NCBI RefSeq assembly: GCF_009725985.1
Contig: NZ_RCNR01000007.1
Span: 120,658 to 184,657 of the forward strand
Source: Zobellia amurskyensis
Lineage (GTDB): Bacteria > Bacteroidota > Bacteroidia > Flavobacteriales > Flavobacteriaceae
Length of the DNA: 64,000 nucleotides
Reading direction: 5' to 3'
The position numbers and the translations under genes were made by a program. The notes below the pieces were generated by a model. That model saw nothing but the letters and a program-made list of their open reading frames with translations. It searched no databases and was not told where the DNA came from. This document shows positions 18,303-28,122 of this stretch, in pieces. Position 1 is the stretch's first letter; each line of letters begins with the position of its first letter.

Positions 18303-18345
18303 TGGGATTATATTGATTATTTGATATCCTTTCTACGAGCTAGAA

Positions 18346-19620
18346 CTAAACATTAAAAAGTTCTCTTCCGCTCATTAAAGCATTTACTTTTTTCTTTACA
18401 GCCGATATTTTAGCTTCGTCTTCTGCATTGGTCAACACTTCATCCACCAAGTCAACGATTACGTTCATATCGGATTCTTTCAAGCCTCTAGTAGTTATAG
18501 CCGCCGTACCAAATCTGATACCAGATGTAACAAATGGCGATTTATCATCAAACGGAACCATGTTTTTGTTCGCAGTAATATCAGCTTCTACCAATACTTT
18601 TTCAGCATCTTTTCCAGTAATATCCTTATTTCTAAGATCAATAAGCATCATATGGTTATCCGTACCACCAGAAATAATATTATATCCTTTGGCAACAAAA
18701 GCAGCGGCCATTGCAGCAGCATTCTTTTTTACCTGAATCATATAGTTAAGAAAATCATCTGTAAGTGCCTCACCAAAAGCAATTGCTTTAGCTGCAATAA
18801 TATGCTCTAAAGGACCACCTTGATTTCCTGGGAATACAGCTAAATCTAAAAGAGCAGACATCTTACGAAGATTACCGTTCTTTAATTTAATTCCGAATGG
18901 ATTATCAAAATCCTCTCCCATTAAAATAAGTCCACCACGCGGGCCTCTTAATGTTTTATGGGTTGTAGTCGTCACAATATGACAATGAGGAATTGGATCG
19001 TTCAATATACCTTTTGCAATAAGACCGGCAGGGTGAGAAATATCTGCCAACAAAAGTGCCCCTACACTATCGGCAATCGCTCTAAATTTTTTAAAGTCAA
19101 TGTCACGCGAGTAAGCCGAAGCTCCTGCAATAATCATCTTAGGTTTTTCCTTTGTTGCTATTTCTTGAATAACATCATAGTCAAGTGTACCGGTTTCTTT
19201 ATCCACACCGTAAAATACAGGATTGTACAATCTACCTGAAAAGTTAACAGGGGAACCGTGGGTTAAATGCCCACCGTGAGAAAGGTCAAAACCTAAAATA
19301 GTATCGCCAGGCTGTAAACACGCATGGTAAACCGAAGCGTTTGCCTGAGACCCGGAATGAGGTTGAACATTTGCGTATGCCGCACCAAACAATTCCTTTG
19401 CTCTATCTATAGCCAGTTGCTCTATTTTATCAACAACCTCACACCCACCATAATAACGTTTCCCAGGATAACCCTCGGCATATTTATTGGTTAGTACTGA
19501 TCCCGCAGCTTCCATAACTTGTGGGCTTGTAAAATTCTCAGAGGCAATAAGCTCTATACCGCTTATTTGGCGTTCTCTTTCCTCTGCTATTAGTTCAAAA
19601 ATCTGATTGTCTCGTTGCAT
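18346..19620 (-). CDS. glyA: Serine hydroxymethyltransferase
   Basis: PLP enzyme interconverting serine and glycine while charging tetrahydrofolate with a one-carbon unit. From ATG 19620 ([11 protein letters not shown]) it is 424 residues, the normal bacterial length. An upstream in-frame ATG at 19680 would add 20 hydrophobic, poorly conserved residues. Diagnostic segments include [25 protein letters not shown], the PLP-lysine motif [14 protein letters not shown] and [10 protein letters not shown]. It is a single gene with no recognisable operon partner, divergent from the fumarylacetoacetase gene. Confidence 0.97.
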   Translation of the reverse strand: MQRDNQIFELIAEERERQISGIELIASENFTSPQVMEAAGSVLTNKYAEGYPGKRYYGGCEVVDKIEQLAIDRAKELFGAAYANVQPHSGSQANASVYHACLQPGDTILGFDLSHGGHLTHGSPVNFSGRLYNPVFYGVDKETGTLDYDVIQEIATKEKPKMIIAGASAYSRDIDFKKFRAIADSVGALLLADISHPAGLIAKGILNDPIPHCHIVTTTTHKTLRGPRGGLILMGEDFDNPFGIKLKNGNLRKMSALLDLAVFPGNQGGPLEHIIAAKAIAFGEALTDDFLNYMIQVKKNAAAMAAAFVAKGYNIISGGTDNHMMLIDLRNKDITGKDAEKVLVEADITANKNMVPFDDKSPFVTSGIRFGTAAITTRGLKESDMNVIVDLVDEVLTNAEDEAKISAVKKKVNALMSGRELFNV

Positions 19621-19732
19621 AAGCAAATATTCTGTTAAATTGAGCTGCAAAAATACGAATTGCCCATTGTTAAAACTCATAAAACGATATATTTGATCAA
19701 GAATTTATCAAATACAAATTAACAATCTTGCT

Positions 19733-21025
19733 ATGCCCATATATGCCAATGACCCCTCAAGACGAACATGGCTTCCCGTGTCCGAACAATCAGATTTCCC
19801 TATCCAAAATATTCCTTTTGGTGTTTTCCTTACTCGTGATGACATCATTACCATAGGAACACGTATAGGTGACTATGCCATTGACCTTGGAGCTTTACAC
19901 CAGCTCGGTTATTTTCAGGATATACCTTTAACAGACGATATTTTTCTTCAAGATACTTTGAACGATTTCATATCTGACGGTCAAAAAACGTGGCGTCTAG
20001 TTCGCAATCGTATCAGTGAAATATTTGAGGTTTCCAACGAAACCCTTAAAAATAATGAAGACCATAAAAATGTTGTCCTATTTTCTATGGATGAAATTGA
20101 GATGCAATTACCTGTGCAAGTAGGTGATTATACAGATTTCTACTCCAGCAAAGAACACGCTACCAACGTAGGTACCATGTTTAGAGATCCAGACAACGCT
20201 TTGTTGCCAAACTGGCTTCACATACCGGTAGGTTACCATGGCAGAAGCTCCACCATTGTTCCAAGTGGCACACCCATTCGTAGACCTATGGGCCAAACTT
20301 TACCCAAAGGAGAGGAATCACCAGTTTTTGGCCCCTCACGCCTGGTAGATTTTGAATTAGAAATGGCTTTCATTACTACTGATGCAAACGTTTTAGGAGA
20401 ACCTGTTTCCGTAGATGAAGCAGAAGAATATATTTTTGGAATGGTGCTTTTTAATGATTGGAGTGCTCGTGATATTCAAAAATGGGAATACGTGCCCCTA
20501 GGACCGTTTTTAGCCAAGAATTTTGCCTCATCAATCTCACCATGGATTGTTACACTAGACGCACTTCAACCTTTTAAAGTTGAAAGTCCTGAGCAAGAGC
20601 CCACACCACTACCCTATTTACAGCAGAAAGAGAGACATAGTTACGACATTAATCTCCAAGTAGACATCGCAACTGAAAATGGCAGCGAAACTACTATTTC
20701 CGAGTCTAATTTTAAATATATGTACTGGACTATGGCCCAACAGCTGGCACACCACACCATTAATGGTTGTAAAGTGAATAGCGGCGATATGATGGGAAGT
20801 GGAACAATATCAGGCCCCACTCCGGATTCCTATGGCTCTATGCTAGAACTATCTTGGCAAGGTACTAAACCTGTAAAGTTGAACGATGGTTCGGAACGTA
20901 AGTTTATTCAAGACAACGACACCGTTATTATGAAAGGTTACTGTTCTAATAGCGATATACGCATTGGTTTTGGTGAAGTTAGAACTACACTCTTACCTCC
21001 GTTTGAAGCTAAAAAGAAAGGTTAA
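19733..21025 (+). CDS. fahA: Fumarylacetoacetase
   Basis: Last enzyme of tyrosine catabolism, hydrolysing fumarylacetoacetate to fumarate and acetoacetate. The 430-residue length fits the FAH family. Visible hallmarks are YTDFYSSKEHATNVGTMFR (metal and substrate-binding region), PVGYHGRSS, the acidic metal ligands in VDFELEMAF, NDWSARDIQ with WEYVPLGPF, and GDMMGSGTISGP near the C-terminus. The other genes of the homogentisate pathway are not in this window. It ends in a shared bidirectional terminator with the next, convergent gene. Confidence 0.96.
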   Translation: MPIYANDPSRRTWLPVSEQSDFPIQNIPFGVFLTRDDIITIGTRIGDYAIDLGALHQLGYFQDIPLTDDIFLQDTLNDFISDGQKTWRLVRNRISEIFEVSNETLKNNEDHKNVVLFSMDEIEMQLPVQVGDYTDFYSSKEHATNVGTMFRDPDNALLPNWLHIPVGYHGRSSTIVPSGTPIRRPMGQTLPKGEESPVFGPSRLVDFELEMAFITTDANVLGEPVSVDEAEEYIFGMVLFNDWSARDIQKWEYVPLGPFLAKNFASSISPWIVTLDALQPFKVESPEQEPTPLPYLQQKERHSYDINLQVDIATENGSETTISESNFKYMYWTMAQQLAHHTINGCKVNSGDMMGSGTISGPTPDSYGSMLELSWQGTKPVKLNDGSERKFIQDNDTVIMKGYCSNSDIRIGFGEVRTTLLPPFEAKKKG

Positions 21026-21045
21026 AACCTTAAAAATTCAACTTT

Positions 21046-21097
21046 AAAAATACCTTTAAACTGTTTCTTAGTATCGAAATAGTTTAAAGGTATTTTT
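21046..21097. terminator. Bidirectional terminator between fahA and the YtxJ-like gene
   Basis: A 17-bp perfect inverted repeat (21046-21062 with 21081-21097) with poly-A and poly-T ends and an 18-nt loop. The right arm overlaps the stop codon of the minus-strand gene. Confidence 0.85.
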
Positions 21098-21479
21098 GTA
21101 AATTGATATCTGTGATAGCTCCATGAGAATCGTGGACCACTACCCCTCCATTTTTTATTACCAACAATTGTGGTGATTGGTGCATAACCTGAAATTTATA
21201 TCCTGTTTCATCAGAAACTTGTCGATAACTGTGTAAATCCAGAAAATAGAAATCCATTTGCCCATCTTCAAAAGCGTAGTTTTGGGTAAACATATTTAAC
21301 ACCATCCGGCTAATGCCGCAGGTTGTGGAGTGTTTAAATATCACCTGTGGTGTTGTTAAAGATTTTCGTTCAATTTCATCTAATTGCTCTATAGAAGTAA
21401 GCGCTATCCAAGGAATTTTCGTTTCCTTTTTTTCTTCACCTTCATTTTTACTTCCAAACAAATTATTAAAGAGTCCCAT
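21084..21479 (-). CDS. YtxJ-like monothiol bacilliredoxin
   Basis: 131 residues with a thioredoxin-like fold of the YtxJ (DUF2847) family, often annotated as a bacillithiol-system redox-active protein. The active-site motif is KHSTTCGISRM, with a single Cys where thioredoxins have CxxC; the cis-Pro region is HQSPQLLVI. Such proteins are thought to de-bacillithiolate other proteins after oxidative stress. That role is known for the family and inferred here. It is convergent with fahA and divergent from clpB. Confidence 0.85.
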   Translation of the reverse strand: MGLFNNLFGSKNEGEEKKETKIPWIALTSIEQLDEIERKSLTTPQVIFKHSTTCGISRMVLNMFTQNYAFEDGQMDFYFLDLHSYRQVSDETGYKFQVMHQSPQLLVIKNGGVVVHDSHGAITDINLQKYL

Positions 21480-21645
21480 TTCGTATTTTTATAGTATCAG
21501 TCTAACGATTTCAAAAAACTTACAACTGACTAAATGTCTTACGTTTCATCGTTTTTAACGACATTTTGTCTTGTGTTTTATCTTGGTAAGATTGTTGACT
21601 TATTCAAATCAAAAATAAACAATAACAACAGATAACAATATACAT

Positions 21646-24246
21646 ATGAACTTTAATAATTACACCACAAAATCTCAGGAGGCCATTCAGCAAGCCCAGC
21701 AACTTGCGCAGAGTCTGGGCCACCAACAGATAGAAAATGAACATTTGTTTAAAGCAATTTGGGAGGTAGACGAGAACGTGCTTCCTTTCATTTTAAAGAA
21801 ATTGAATATAAATATTGCTTTACTTCAGCAAATCTTAGACAAGGAACTAGAAAGTTTCCCCAAAGTTTCTGGAGGAGATATTATATTGTCTAGAGAAGCA
21901 GGAAAATCACTGAACGAAGCCAGTACTATTGCTAAAAAGATGGATGATGAATTTGTCTCCATAGAGCATCTTTTACTGGCCATTTTAAAATCCAGCAGCA
22001 AAATTGCTCAAATATTAAAAGATCAAGGAGCTACTGAAAAAGATTTAAAATCAGCTATAGATGAACTGCGCAAAGGCGGTAGAGTAACTTCGCAAAGTGC
22101 GGAAGACACATACAACACCCTTGACAAGTATGCGCGCAACCTTAATGAATTGGCAGATAGTGGCAAGTTAGACCCTGTCATTGGACGCGATGAAGAAATT
22201 CGCCGTATTCTCCAGATTTTATCTAGAAGAACTAAAAACAACCCTATGTTGGTTGGTGAACCGGGTACGGGTAAAACAGCTATTGCAGAAGGGTTGGCAC
22301 ATCGTATCATACAAGGAGATGTTCCTGAAAATTTAAAGGATAAAATCATTTATTCTTTGGATATGGGTGCGCTTATTGCAGGTGCTAAATATAAAGGTGA
22401 ATTTGAAGAACGATTAAAATCTGTCATCAAAGAAGTTACTTCTTCAGATGGTGATATTGTATTGTTCATTGATGAAATTCACACCCTGGTCGGTGCTGGG
22501 GGTGGCCAGGGAGCTATGGATGCGGCAAATATCTTAAAACCGGCATTGGCCCGTGGAGAACTCAGAGCTATAGGCGCCACTACTTTAGACGAATATCAAA
22601 AATATTTTGAGAAAGATAAGGCGCTAGAAAGACGTTTTCAAAAAGTAGTAGTTAACGAACCGGATACGGAAAGTGCTATTTCTATTCTTCGTGGTATCAA
22701 AGAAAAATACGAAGCCCACCACAAAGTCCGTATTAAAGATGAGGCGGTAATAGCAGCAGTTGAATTATCTCAGCGCTACATTACCAATCGGTTTTTACCG
22801 GACAAAGCCATTGATTTAATGGATGAAGCCGCGGCTAAATTACGAATGGAAATCAACTCCAAACCAGAGGAACTAGATGTTCTTGATCGTAAAATTATGC
22901 AGCTCGAGATTGAAATCGAGGCCATAAAACGTGAAAACGATAAGGCGAAGCTAAAATTACTGAACGTTGATTTGGCAAATCTTAAAGAAGAGCGAAATGA
23001 ACTCTTTGCCAAGTGGGAAAGTGAGAAATCGGTTGTGGATGAGATTCAAAAGACGAAACATGATATAGAAGAGTTTAAGGTTGAAGCTGAACGTGCCGAA
23101 CGCAACGGTGATTACGGAAAAGTAGCCGAACTTCGTTACGGTAAAATTAAAGAAGCTCAAGAAAAATTGGAAGGTCTCCAAAAAGTATTGGATGAACAAC
23201 AATTAGGAGATACTTTGATCAAGGAGGAGGTTACTAGCGAAGATATTGCCGAGGTCGTGGCAAAATGGACCGGAATACCGGTAACCAAAATGCTACAGAG
23301 CGAACGCGAAAAGTTATTGAAACTAGAAAATGTCCTGCATAAAAGAGTTGTTGGACAGAACGAAGCCATTGAAGCCGTCTCGGATGCTATTAGAAGAAGC
23401 CGTGCCGGACTACAAGATGCAAATAGGCCCGTTGGTTCCTTCTTGTTTTTAGGCACCACTGGTGTTGGTAAAACCGAGTTGGCAAAAACCTTGGCGTCAT
23501 ACCTTTTTGATGATGAGAGTGCGATGACCCGTATTGACATGAGCGAATACCAAGAACGCCATTCAGTGAGCAGATTGGTTGGAGCACCTCCAGGGTATGT
23601 AGGATATGACGAAGGCGGACAGTTAACAGAAGCCGTTCGTAGAAGACCTTATTCCGTGGTTTTACTTGACGAAATAGAAAAAGCGCATCCTGATACTTTT
23701 AACATCTTATTACAGGTGCTGGATGAGGGTCGGTTAACGGATAACAAGGGTCGTGTTGCAGATTTCAAGAATACGATTATTATTATGACCAGTAATATGG
23801 GGAGTAGTATTATTCAAGAAAAATTTGAAAACAGCAAAGATCCATATAGCGCAACCGAATCTGCACGAGTTGAAATTTTAGGATTGTTACGCAAAACGAT
23901 ACGTCCTGAGTTTCTTAACCGTATAGATGATATTATCATGTTTACACCGCTTAGCCGTGAAGACATTACCAAGATTGTTAGATTACAGTTAAATAGTTTA
24001 AAGAAGACTATTGCTAAGCAACATATTACTATTGACGCTACAGAAGAAGCCATTAGTTATCTAGCAAAAAAAGGGTATGACCCACAATACGGAGCTCGCC
24101 CTATAAAAAGGGTTATACAACGAGAGGTTTTAAACAATCTTTCTAAAGAACTCTTGAGCGGTAACATAAAAGCAGATAGTATTGTTCTCATTGATTCATT
24201 TGATGATGCACTAGTATTCAGAAACCAAGACGAATTAGTACAATAA
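21646..24246 (+). CDS. clpB: ATP-dependent disaggregase ClpB
   Basis: Hexameric Hsp100 chaperone that, with DnaK, extracts and refolds proteins from aggregates. The 866 residues hold the whole ClpB architecture: the N-terminal double Clp repeat (1-145), AAA-1 with Walker [10 protein letters not shown], the long coiled-coil middle domain (about 405-530) that separates ClpB from ClpA/ClpC, AAA-2 with Walker [10 protein letters not shown], and the C-terminal D2-small domain with [15 protein letters not shown]. No ClpP-binding loop is apparent. A strong terminator follows at 24278. Confidence 0.97.
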   Translation: MNFNNYTTKSQEAIQQAQQLAQSLGHQQIENEHLFKAIWEVDENVLPFILKKLNINIALLQQILDKELESFPKVSGGDIILSREAGKSLNEASTIAKKMDDEFVSIEHLLLAILKSSSKIAQILKDQGATEKDLKSAIDELRKGGRVTSQSAEDTYNTLDKYARNLNELADSGKLDPVIGRDEEIRRILQILSRRTKNNPMLVGEPGTGKTAIAEGLAHRIIQGDVPENLKDKIIYSLDMGALIAGAKYKGEFEERLKSVIKEVTSSDGDIVLFIDEIHTLVGAGGGQGAMDAANILKPALARGELRAIGATTLDEYQKYFEKDKALERRFQKVVVNEPDTESAISILRGIKEKYEAHHKVRIKDEAVIAAVELSQRYITNRFLPDKAIDLMDEAAAKLRMEINSKPEELDVLDRKIMQLEIEIEAIKRENDKAKLKLLNVDLANLKEERNELFAKWESEKSVVDEIQKTKHDIEEFKVEAERAERNGDYGKVAELRYGKIKEAQEKLEGLQKVLDEQQLGDTLIKEEVTSEDIAEVVAKWTGIPVTKMLQSEREKLLKLENVLHKRVVGQNEAIEAVSDAIRRSRAGLQDANRPVGSFLFLGTTGVGKTELAKTLASYLFDDESAMTRIDMSEYQERHSVSRLVGAPPGYVGYDEGGQLTEAVRRRPYSVVLLDEIEKAHPDTFNILLQVLDEGRLTDNKGRVADFKNTIIIMTSNMGSSIIQEKFENSKDPYSATESARVEILGLLRKTIRPEFLNRIDDIIMFTPLSREDITKIVRLQLNSLKKTIAKQHITIDATEEAISYLAKKGYDPQYGARPIKRVIQREVLNNLSKELLSGNIKADSIVLIDSFDDALVFRNQDELVQ

Positions 24247-24277
24247 ATACTTCAATTTTAATTAAAACTAGAGTTTT

Positions 24278-24309
24278 AAAAAGCATCCTAAAAAAGGGAT
24301 GCTTTTTTT
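24278..24309 (+). terminator. Rho-independent terminator of clpB
   Basis: An 11-bp stem (24278-24288 with 24297-24307, arms AAAAAGCATCC / GGATGCTTTTT) with an 8-nt loop and a T-tract. Confidence 0.85.
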
Positions 24310-24315
24310 CTTTAG

Positions 24316-24335
24316 TATATACCATGCAGTATATA
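24316..24335. promoter_or_regulatory. Palindromic operator candidate upstream of the TetR gene
   Basis: TATATAC (24316-24322) and GTATATA (24329-24335) form a perfect 7-bp inverted repeat with a 6-bp spacer. It lies 8 bp before a weak -7 element (TATCTTCG, 24343-24350), so it covers the expected -33 region of the regulator's own promoter. This is typical of TetR autorepression sites. Function is inferred. Confidence 0.5.
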
Positions 24336-24367
24336 ATTTTTTTATCTTCGTATAAAACTGCATCACT

Positions 24368-24964
24368 ATGTCTACCAAAGCCGAAAGAACTACAGCCTTT
24401 ATTATTGAAACTGTTGCCTCCGTTTTCAACAAACACGGATATATCGGGACGAGCATGAGCGATCTTACTGAAGCCACAGGGTTAACCAAAGGTGCTATTT
24501 ATGGTAATTTTGAAAATAAAGAAGCCTTAGCATTATCTGCCTACCAATACAATAGTAACCTACTCTTATCAAAAATAGACGGAGTTCTAGCCGAGGAAAG
24601 TAATGCTTTGGACAAAATTTTTAAACTTACAGACTTCTATAAGAATTACGATGCCTTCACCTTAAGTATGGGTGGTTGCCCAATTCTAAATACAGGGGTT
24701 GATGCCCAATACAACAACAGATTACTTGTTGCCGCAAACAAAGAGGTTATTAAGGAAATGGAAGGTAAAATTGCATTAGTACTTGAGAACGGTGTTAAGA
24801 ACAACGAGATAAAGCTTCCGGTTACGCCTTTACAGTTTGCAAAACAGCTTTTTACAATGATACAAGGTGCAATTGCCATGGCTACCATGACCAGCGATAA
24901 AAAGTACCTTCTCAATACTATCGCTTACTTAGAGGTCCTAGTAAAGATGGAGCTTAAAAAGTAA
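24368..24964 (+). CDS. TetR/AcrR family transcriptional regulator
   Basis: 198 residues. The N-terminal HTH (about 8-55) has the family signature VASVFNKHGYIGTSMSDLTEATGLTKGAIYGNFENKEAL, here spanning residues 17-51. The C-terminal ligand-binding domain is helical, with MGGCPILNTGVDA reminiscent of the AcrR/NemR-type subgroup that responds to electrophiles or lipophilic compounds through a Cys. This last point is an inference. A palindrome upstream could be its operator. There is no adjacent efflux or reductase gene, so its regulon is not evident. Confidence 0.9.
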   Translation: MSTKAERTTAFIIETVASVFNKHGYIGTSMSDLTEATGLTKGAIYGNFENKEALALSAYQYNSNLLLSKIDGVLAEESNALDKIFKLTDFYKNYDAFTLSMGGCPILNTGVDAQYNNRLLVAANKEVIKEMEGKIALVLENGVKNNEIKLPVTPLQFAKQLFTMIQGAIAMATMTSDKKYLLNTIAYLEVLVKMELKK

Positions 24965-25062
24965 AGAAGATTAGATTAACAGGTTTCGGACATTACATTA
25001 CCAATACGTAGTACATTAACATAATTAACCGTCAAAGCAGTACTTGCTTTACCTCTTATTCA

Positions 25063-26871
25063 TTACTCACCTACTACTCTAAAAATCCAAGTATTTCCGG
25101 TAAACTTGCCATCAAAATTACCATCTCTGGCCTGTCTGGCTTGCCCCATGGTATTATAACGACCTAGGTATACATAATTGAACTTGTTCTTGCTACGCAA
25201 GAATGATTTAGGCTGAATCCCTTTCCTCTTCATATCGGCCATAAAAGCATCAAAATACTTTTTGGTACCGAACACATTAGCTATTAAATAATATCCTGGT
25301 TCTAGTCCGTCTTCTGTTTTAACTTCCTCGTATTTCTCTCCTTTTTTAGGTACAACCACCTCTTTTTGCTGTGCCAACTTAGCTTTCTCAGCAGCTTGCT
25401 CTTCTTCGAGTTTTTGTTGGTCCAATTTTTCTCGAGCAGCTTTTGCTACCGCAGCTTCTGTTTTACGTTTTTCTCTTTCTATATTCTCTGATGCAGCAAG
25501 GGCCTCTTTTTGTTTCGCCTCACTGATAGAATCTAGTTTTCTTTTTCGCTCTTCTTGTTCGTTTTTAACGATTTCAGTTGCTTTGGCTTTTTCAGCCAAA
25601 ATTTCCTTCTGGCGTTGAGCTTCTTTTTCCGTAGCCTCCACAAGGGCTTCCTCTTCTTTTATTTTCTCCTCGGCCTCCTTCTTAAGTCGTTTCTCTTCTT
25701 TTCTTAAAGCCAATGCTTCTTCTTTTTCAACTTTAGCAACGGAGTCTTTTGCCATTTTTTCCAATTTACGACGCTCTTTCTCCTCTTTCTTGGCTAGCTT
25801 TTCTTCTGATTTGGATTCTTCCGCTAACTCCTCTCCTTTTTCAAGCTCATTAGCTATAGCTTCGGTTTTCTTTTTCTCCTCCGCTTCAGTTTCAGCAACT
25901 GCTGCAGATTCAATTAGATCCAATTCATTTTCTTCCGAAGCAACATAACCAACCATTTTATGACGCTCTTCCGGCTTACCGAAGAAATAGGCGGCCATCA
26001 ACTCAAAAGAAGCTTCAGAACTTACTGACGAATCTGCTCCAAATTCTACCAATGCCCCTAAGGACACATGATTAAAGAATGTACCACCTACACCTACACC
26101 ATATCCATAGAAATTATTGAAACCTAATTGACCCCAATATTTATTGGTGTTCAAAAGGGCATTAAAACCAATTTGATTAGCCTGCCCCGGAATAGTTCGC
26201 AAGTACATAGATGGGCGCACAAAGGCATTCATTGCAGCTCCTAGTGTTACCGGAAAATCATAGGAAACAAGGCCCATGTATACTTTGTCTTCTTTTTCCG
26301 TGTTAACTTCTTTTTCCGTAAAATTAAAATCGAATAAATTTTCAGAAGCAAAACCCAACGTAAGCCTTTCCACGCTTAAACTAACTCCTGGTGCCATCTG
26401 TAAAATAAAATCATTAACAGATGAAGACTGCGGTAACGGAAAATCCGGGTCAACCACAAAACGATCATCTGCCAGCGACTGTTGAAACCCAAAAATATTT
26501 GCTCCTACCGACAGCTTCACACTTTCATTAAGATCAAAGCTATGTGCATAATTAATCACTCCACCCGTATCAAAATAGACACCTGTATTTTGTTGAAAAA
26601 AAGCAATACCAACAGCAGACTCATTATTCAATTTTCTAGTATAGTTTAAAAACTGGGTTGTTGGGTTACCATCAATCGTCTGCCACTGCCAACGCACCCA
26701 ATACGCCAAAGAGTTGGCATTGTTCCTATCTATAGAAAAAGCCGGATTAAACAAACTGGCATTATAGGTGGTTAAGTTATGCTGCCTCATATCGGCAGGT
26801 AAACGAGACTCTTGACTCCGTAGAACCAAAACAAACAATAAAAGTAGAAATGTGAATTTAGTTCTGAGCAT
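25063..26871 (-). CDS. PorP/SprF-family membrane protein fused to coiled coil and SPOR domain
   Basis: 602 residues in three parts. After a signal peptide, residues about 20-300 form a PorP/SprF beta-barrel domain, with the typical start YNASLFNPAFSIDRNNANSL shortened here to its key NP-A motif, and strands such as INYAHSFDLNESVKLSVGAN. Residues about 310-520 are a highly charged Lys/Glu/Ala coiled coil. The end (about 525-602) is a SPOR-like peptidoglycan-binding fold (YYLIANVFGTKKYFDAFM to NTWIFRV). PorP/SprF proteins are linked to type IX secretion and gliding. The SPOR end would tie the barrel to denuded glycan. Single gene. Confidence 0.85.
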   Translation of the reverse strand: MLRTKFTFLLLLFVLVLRSQESRLPADMRQHNLTTYNASLFNPAFSIDRNNANSLAYWVRWQWQTIDGNPTTQFLNYTRKLNNESAVGIAFFQQNTGVYFDTGGVINYAHSFDLNESVKLSVGANIFGFQQSLADDRFVVDPDFPLPQSSSVNDFILQMAPGVSLSVERLTLGFASENLFDFNFTEKEVNTEKEDKVYMGLVSYDFPVTLGAAMNAFVRPSMYLRTIPGQANQIGFNALLNTNKYWGQLGFNNFYGYGVGVGGTFFNHVSLGALVEFGADSSVSSEASFELMAAYFFGKPEERHKMVGYVASEENELDLIESAAVAETEAEEKKKTEAIANELEKGEELAEESKSEEKLAKKEEKERRKLEKMAKDSVAKVEKEEALALRKEEKRLKKEAEEKIKEEEALVEATEKEAQRQKEILAEKAKATEIVKNEQEERKRKLDSISEAKQKEALAASENIEREKRKTEAAVAKAAREKLDQQKLEEEQAAEKAKLAQQKEVVVPKKGEKYEEVKTEDGLEPGYYLIANVFGTKKYFDAFMADMKRKGIQPKSFLRSKNKFNYVYLGRYNTMGQARQARDGNFDGKFTGNTWIFRVVGE

Positions 26872-26969
26872 GATTACAAAAAAACAAAAACCAGTATTCT
26901 TACATACTTTTTTTGTCTAAATTTAGTTAACAATTATGCAAGAGTTTTCAACCAAAAACTATCACCTAT

Positions 26970-27527
26970 ATGCAACGGATCAAATCCTTTTATATTATTC
27001 TATTTATCTCGTTAATTTTTGCCAGTTGCAAAGAAGACCAAAAAGTTACGCAAGAAACGGACACAAAGGGTGTTGTTTCTACTTTTTATTTTATTCGTCA
27101 TGCGGAGAAAGACCGTTCGGACCCTGAAAATACAGACCCTGAATTGAATCAGCGTGGTCTAGGCAGAGCCATGCATTGGGCCGAAATTTTGAAAGACATA
27201 GAACTTGATGTGATCTACACCACAGACTATGAAAGAACTTCTATGACCGCAGCACCTACAGCTGTTAAAAAAGAGCTTGATGTAAAATACTACGAGCCAC
27301 AGAATGTAAACCTAGAGCAATTTAAAGCTGATAATCTAGGCAAGAAAGTTCTTGTTGTAGGGCATAGCAACACCACCCCGGATTTTGTGAATCAAATGAT
27401 AGGTGAAGATTTATACTATGAAATGGACGATAGTGACAATGGAAGCCTGTTTATTGTCCAACTCATTGACAACCATTCAACTTCACAGAGAATCCACATT
27501 AACTGCAACTGTCCAAAAGAACGGTAA
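26970..27527 (+). CDS. Histidine phosphatase family lipoprotein
   Basis: 185 residues. A lipoprotein signal peptide (SLIFASC, Cys20) is followed by a phosphoglycerate-mutase-like histidine phosphatase fold. The phosphorylated His lies in FIRHAEKD (RHAE 43-46) and the second catalytic His in LVVGHSNTT. The Arg/Glu positions (YTTDYERTSMTA) are also present. It is short for the family, of SixA-like size, and exported, so it probably hydrolyses a periplasmic phosphoester of unknown identity. It is divergent from the PorP/SprF gene with less than 100 bp between. Confidence 0.88.
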   Translation: MQRIKSFYIILFISLIFASCKEDQKVTQETDTKGVVSTFYFIRHAEKDRSDPENTDPELNQRGLGRAMHWAEILKDIELDVIYTTDYERTSMTAAPTAVKKELDVKYYEPQNVNLEQFKADNLGKKVLVVGHSNTTPDFVNQMIGEDLYYEMDDSDNGSLFIVQLIDNHSTSQRIHINCNCPKER

Positions 27528-27630
27528 CCATTTTTTCTTTTAGCGGAGGAGTTCATGCGGTATCAATTTAAAATATACCCTAATCACTTTTCTATACCTT
27601 TTAGTTAGTAAATAATCTAGGGAACTTCAC

Positions 27631-27638
27631 TATTTTTG
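27631..27638 (+). promoter_or_regulatory. -7 element (TATTTTTG) immediately before smpB
   Basis: Exact TAnnTTTG match only 4 bp before the smpB ATG at 27643. If used, transcription would start at or next to the A of the start codon, giving a leaderless or nearly leaderless mRNA. No -33 element is evident. Confidence 0.4.
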
Positions 27639-27642
27639 TCCT

Positions 27643-28107
27643 ATGGTTCAAAAGAACATCAACATAAAGAACAAAAAGGCCAAGTTTGAATACGAGTTCA
27701 TAGATACCTTTGTAACAGGAATTGTCTTGGCGGGAACTGAGATAAAATCCGTTAGGGAAGGAAAAGCTTCTATAACACAGAGTTTTTGTGAATTTAATGA
27801 ACGTGGAGAGCTTTTTGTCATCAACATGCAAATTGATGAATACTCTCATGCCTCTCACTTCAACCACAAACCAAAAGCCGAGCGTAAGTTGCTCATGAAC
27901 AAACGCGAGCTAACAAAACTACGTAAAGAGGTAACCACTTCGGGTTTTACCATTGTACCAATCAACCTTTTCATTAATGACAGAGGGTTAGCAAAATTGA
28001 AAATTGCTTTGGCCAAGGGTAAGAAACTGTATGACAAGCGCGAAACCTTAAAAGACCGTGATAATCAACGTGATCTTTCAAGAATAAAGAAAAGCTTCAA
28101 CAATTAA
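27643..28107 (+). CDS. smpB: SsrA-binding protein SmpB
   Basis: Small basic protein that binds tmRNA and brings it to stalled ribosomes for trans-translation. The 154 residues cover the full OB-fold: FEYEFIDTFVTGIVLAGTEIKSVREGKAS at the start is the strongest signature (key residues GTEIKS and REGK), and the Lys/Arg-rich tail KKLYDKRETLKDRDNQRDLSR ends the protein. A tmRNA gene was not found in this window. It is convergent with pcm, with only 9 bp between the stop codons. Confidence 0.97.
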   Translation: MVQKNINIKNKKAKFEYEFIDTFVTGIVLAGTEIKSVREGKASITQSFCEFNERGELFVINMQIDEYSHASHFNHKPKAERKLLMNKRELTKLRKEVTTSGFTIVPINLFINDRGLAKLKIALAKGKKLYDKRETLKDRDNQRDLSRIKKSFNN

Positions 28108-28122
28108 ATAAGTTATTTAATT
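28102..28122. repeat. Palindrome spanning the smpB and pcm stop codons
   Basis: AATTAAATAA (28102-28111) and TTATTTAATT (28113-28122) form a perfect 10-bp inverted repeat with a 1-nt centre. The stops of both convergent genes lie inside it. It is too AT-rich and tight-looped to be a good terminator. Confidence 0.6.
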
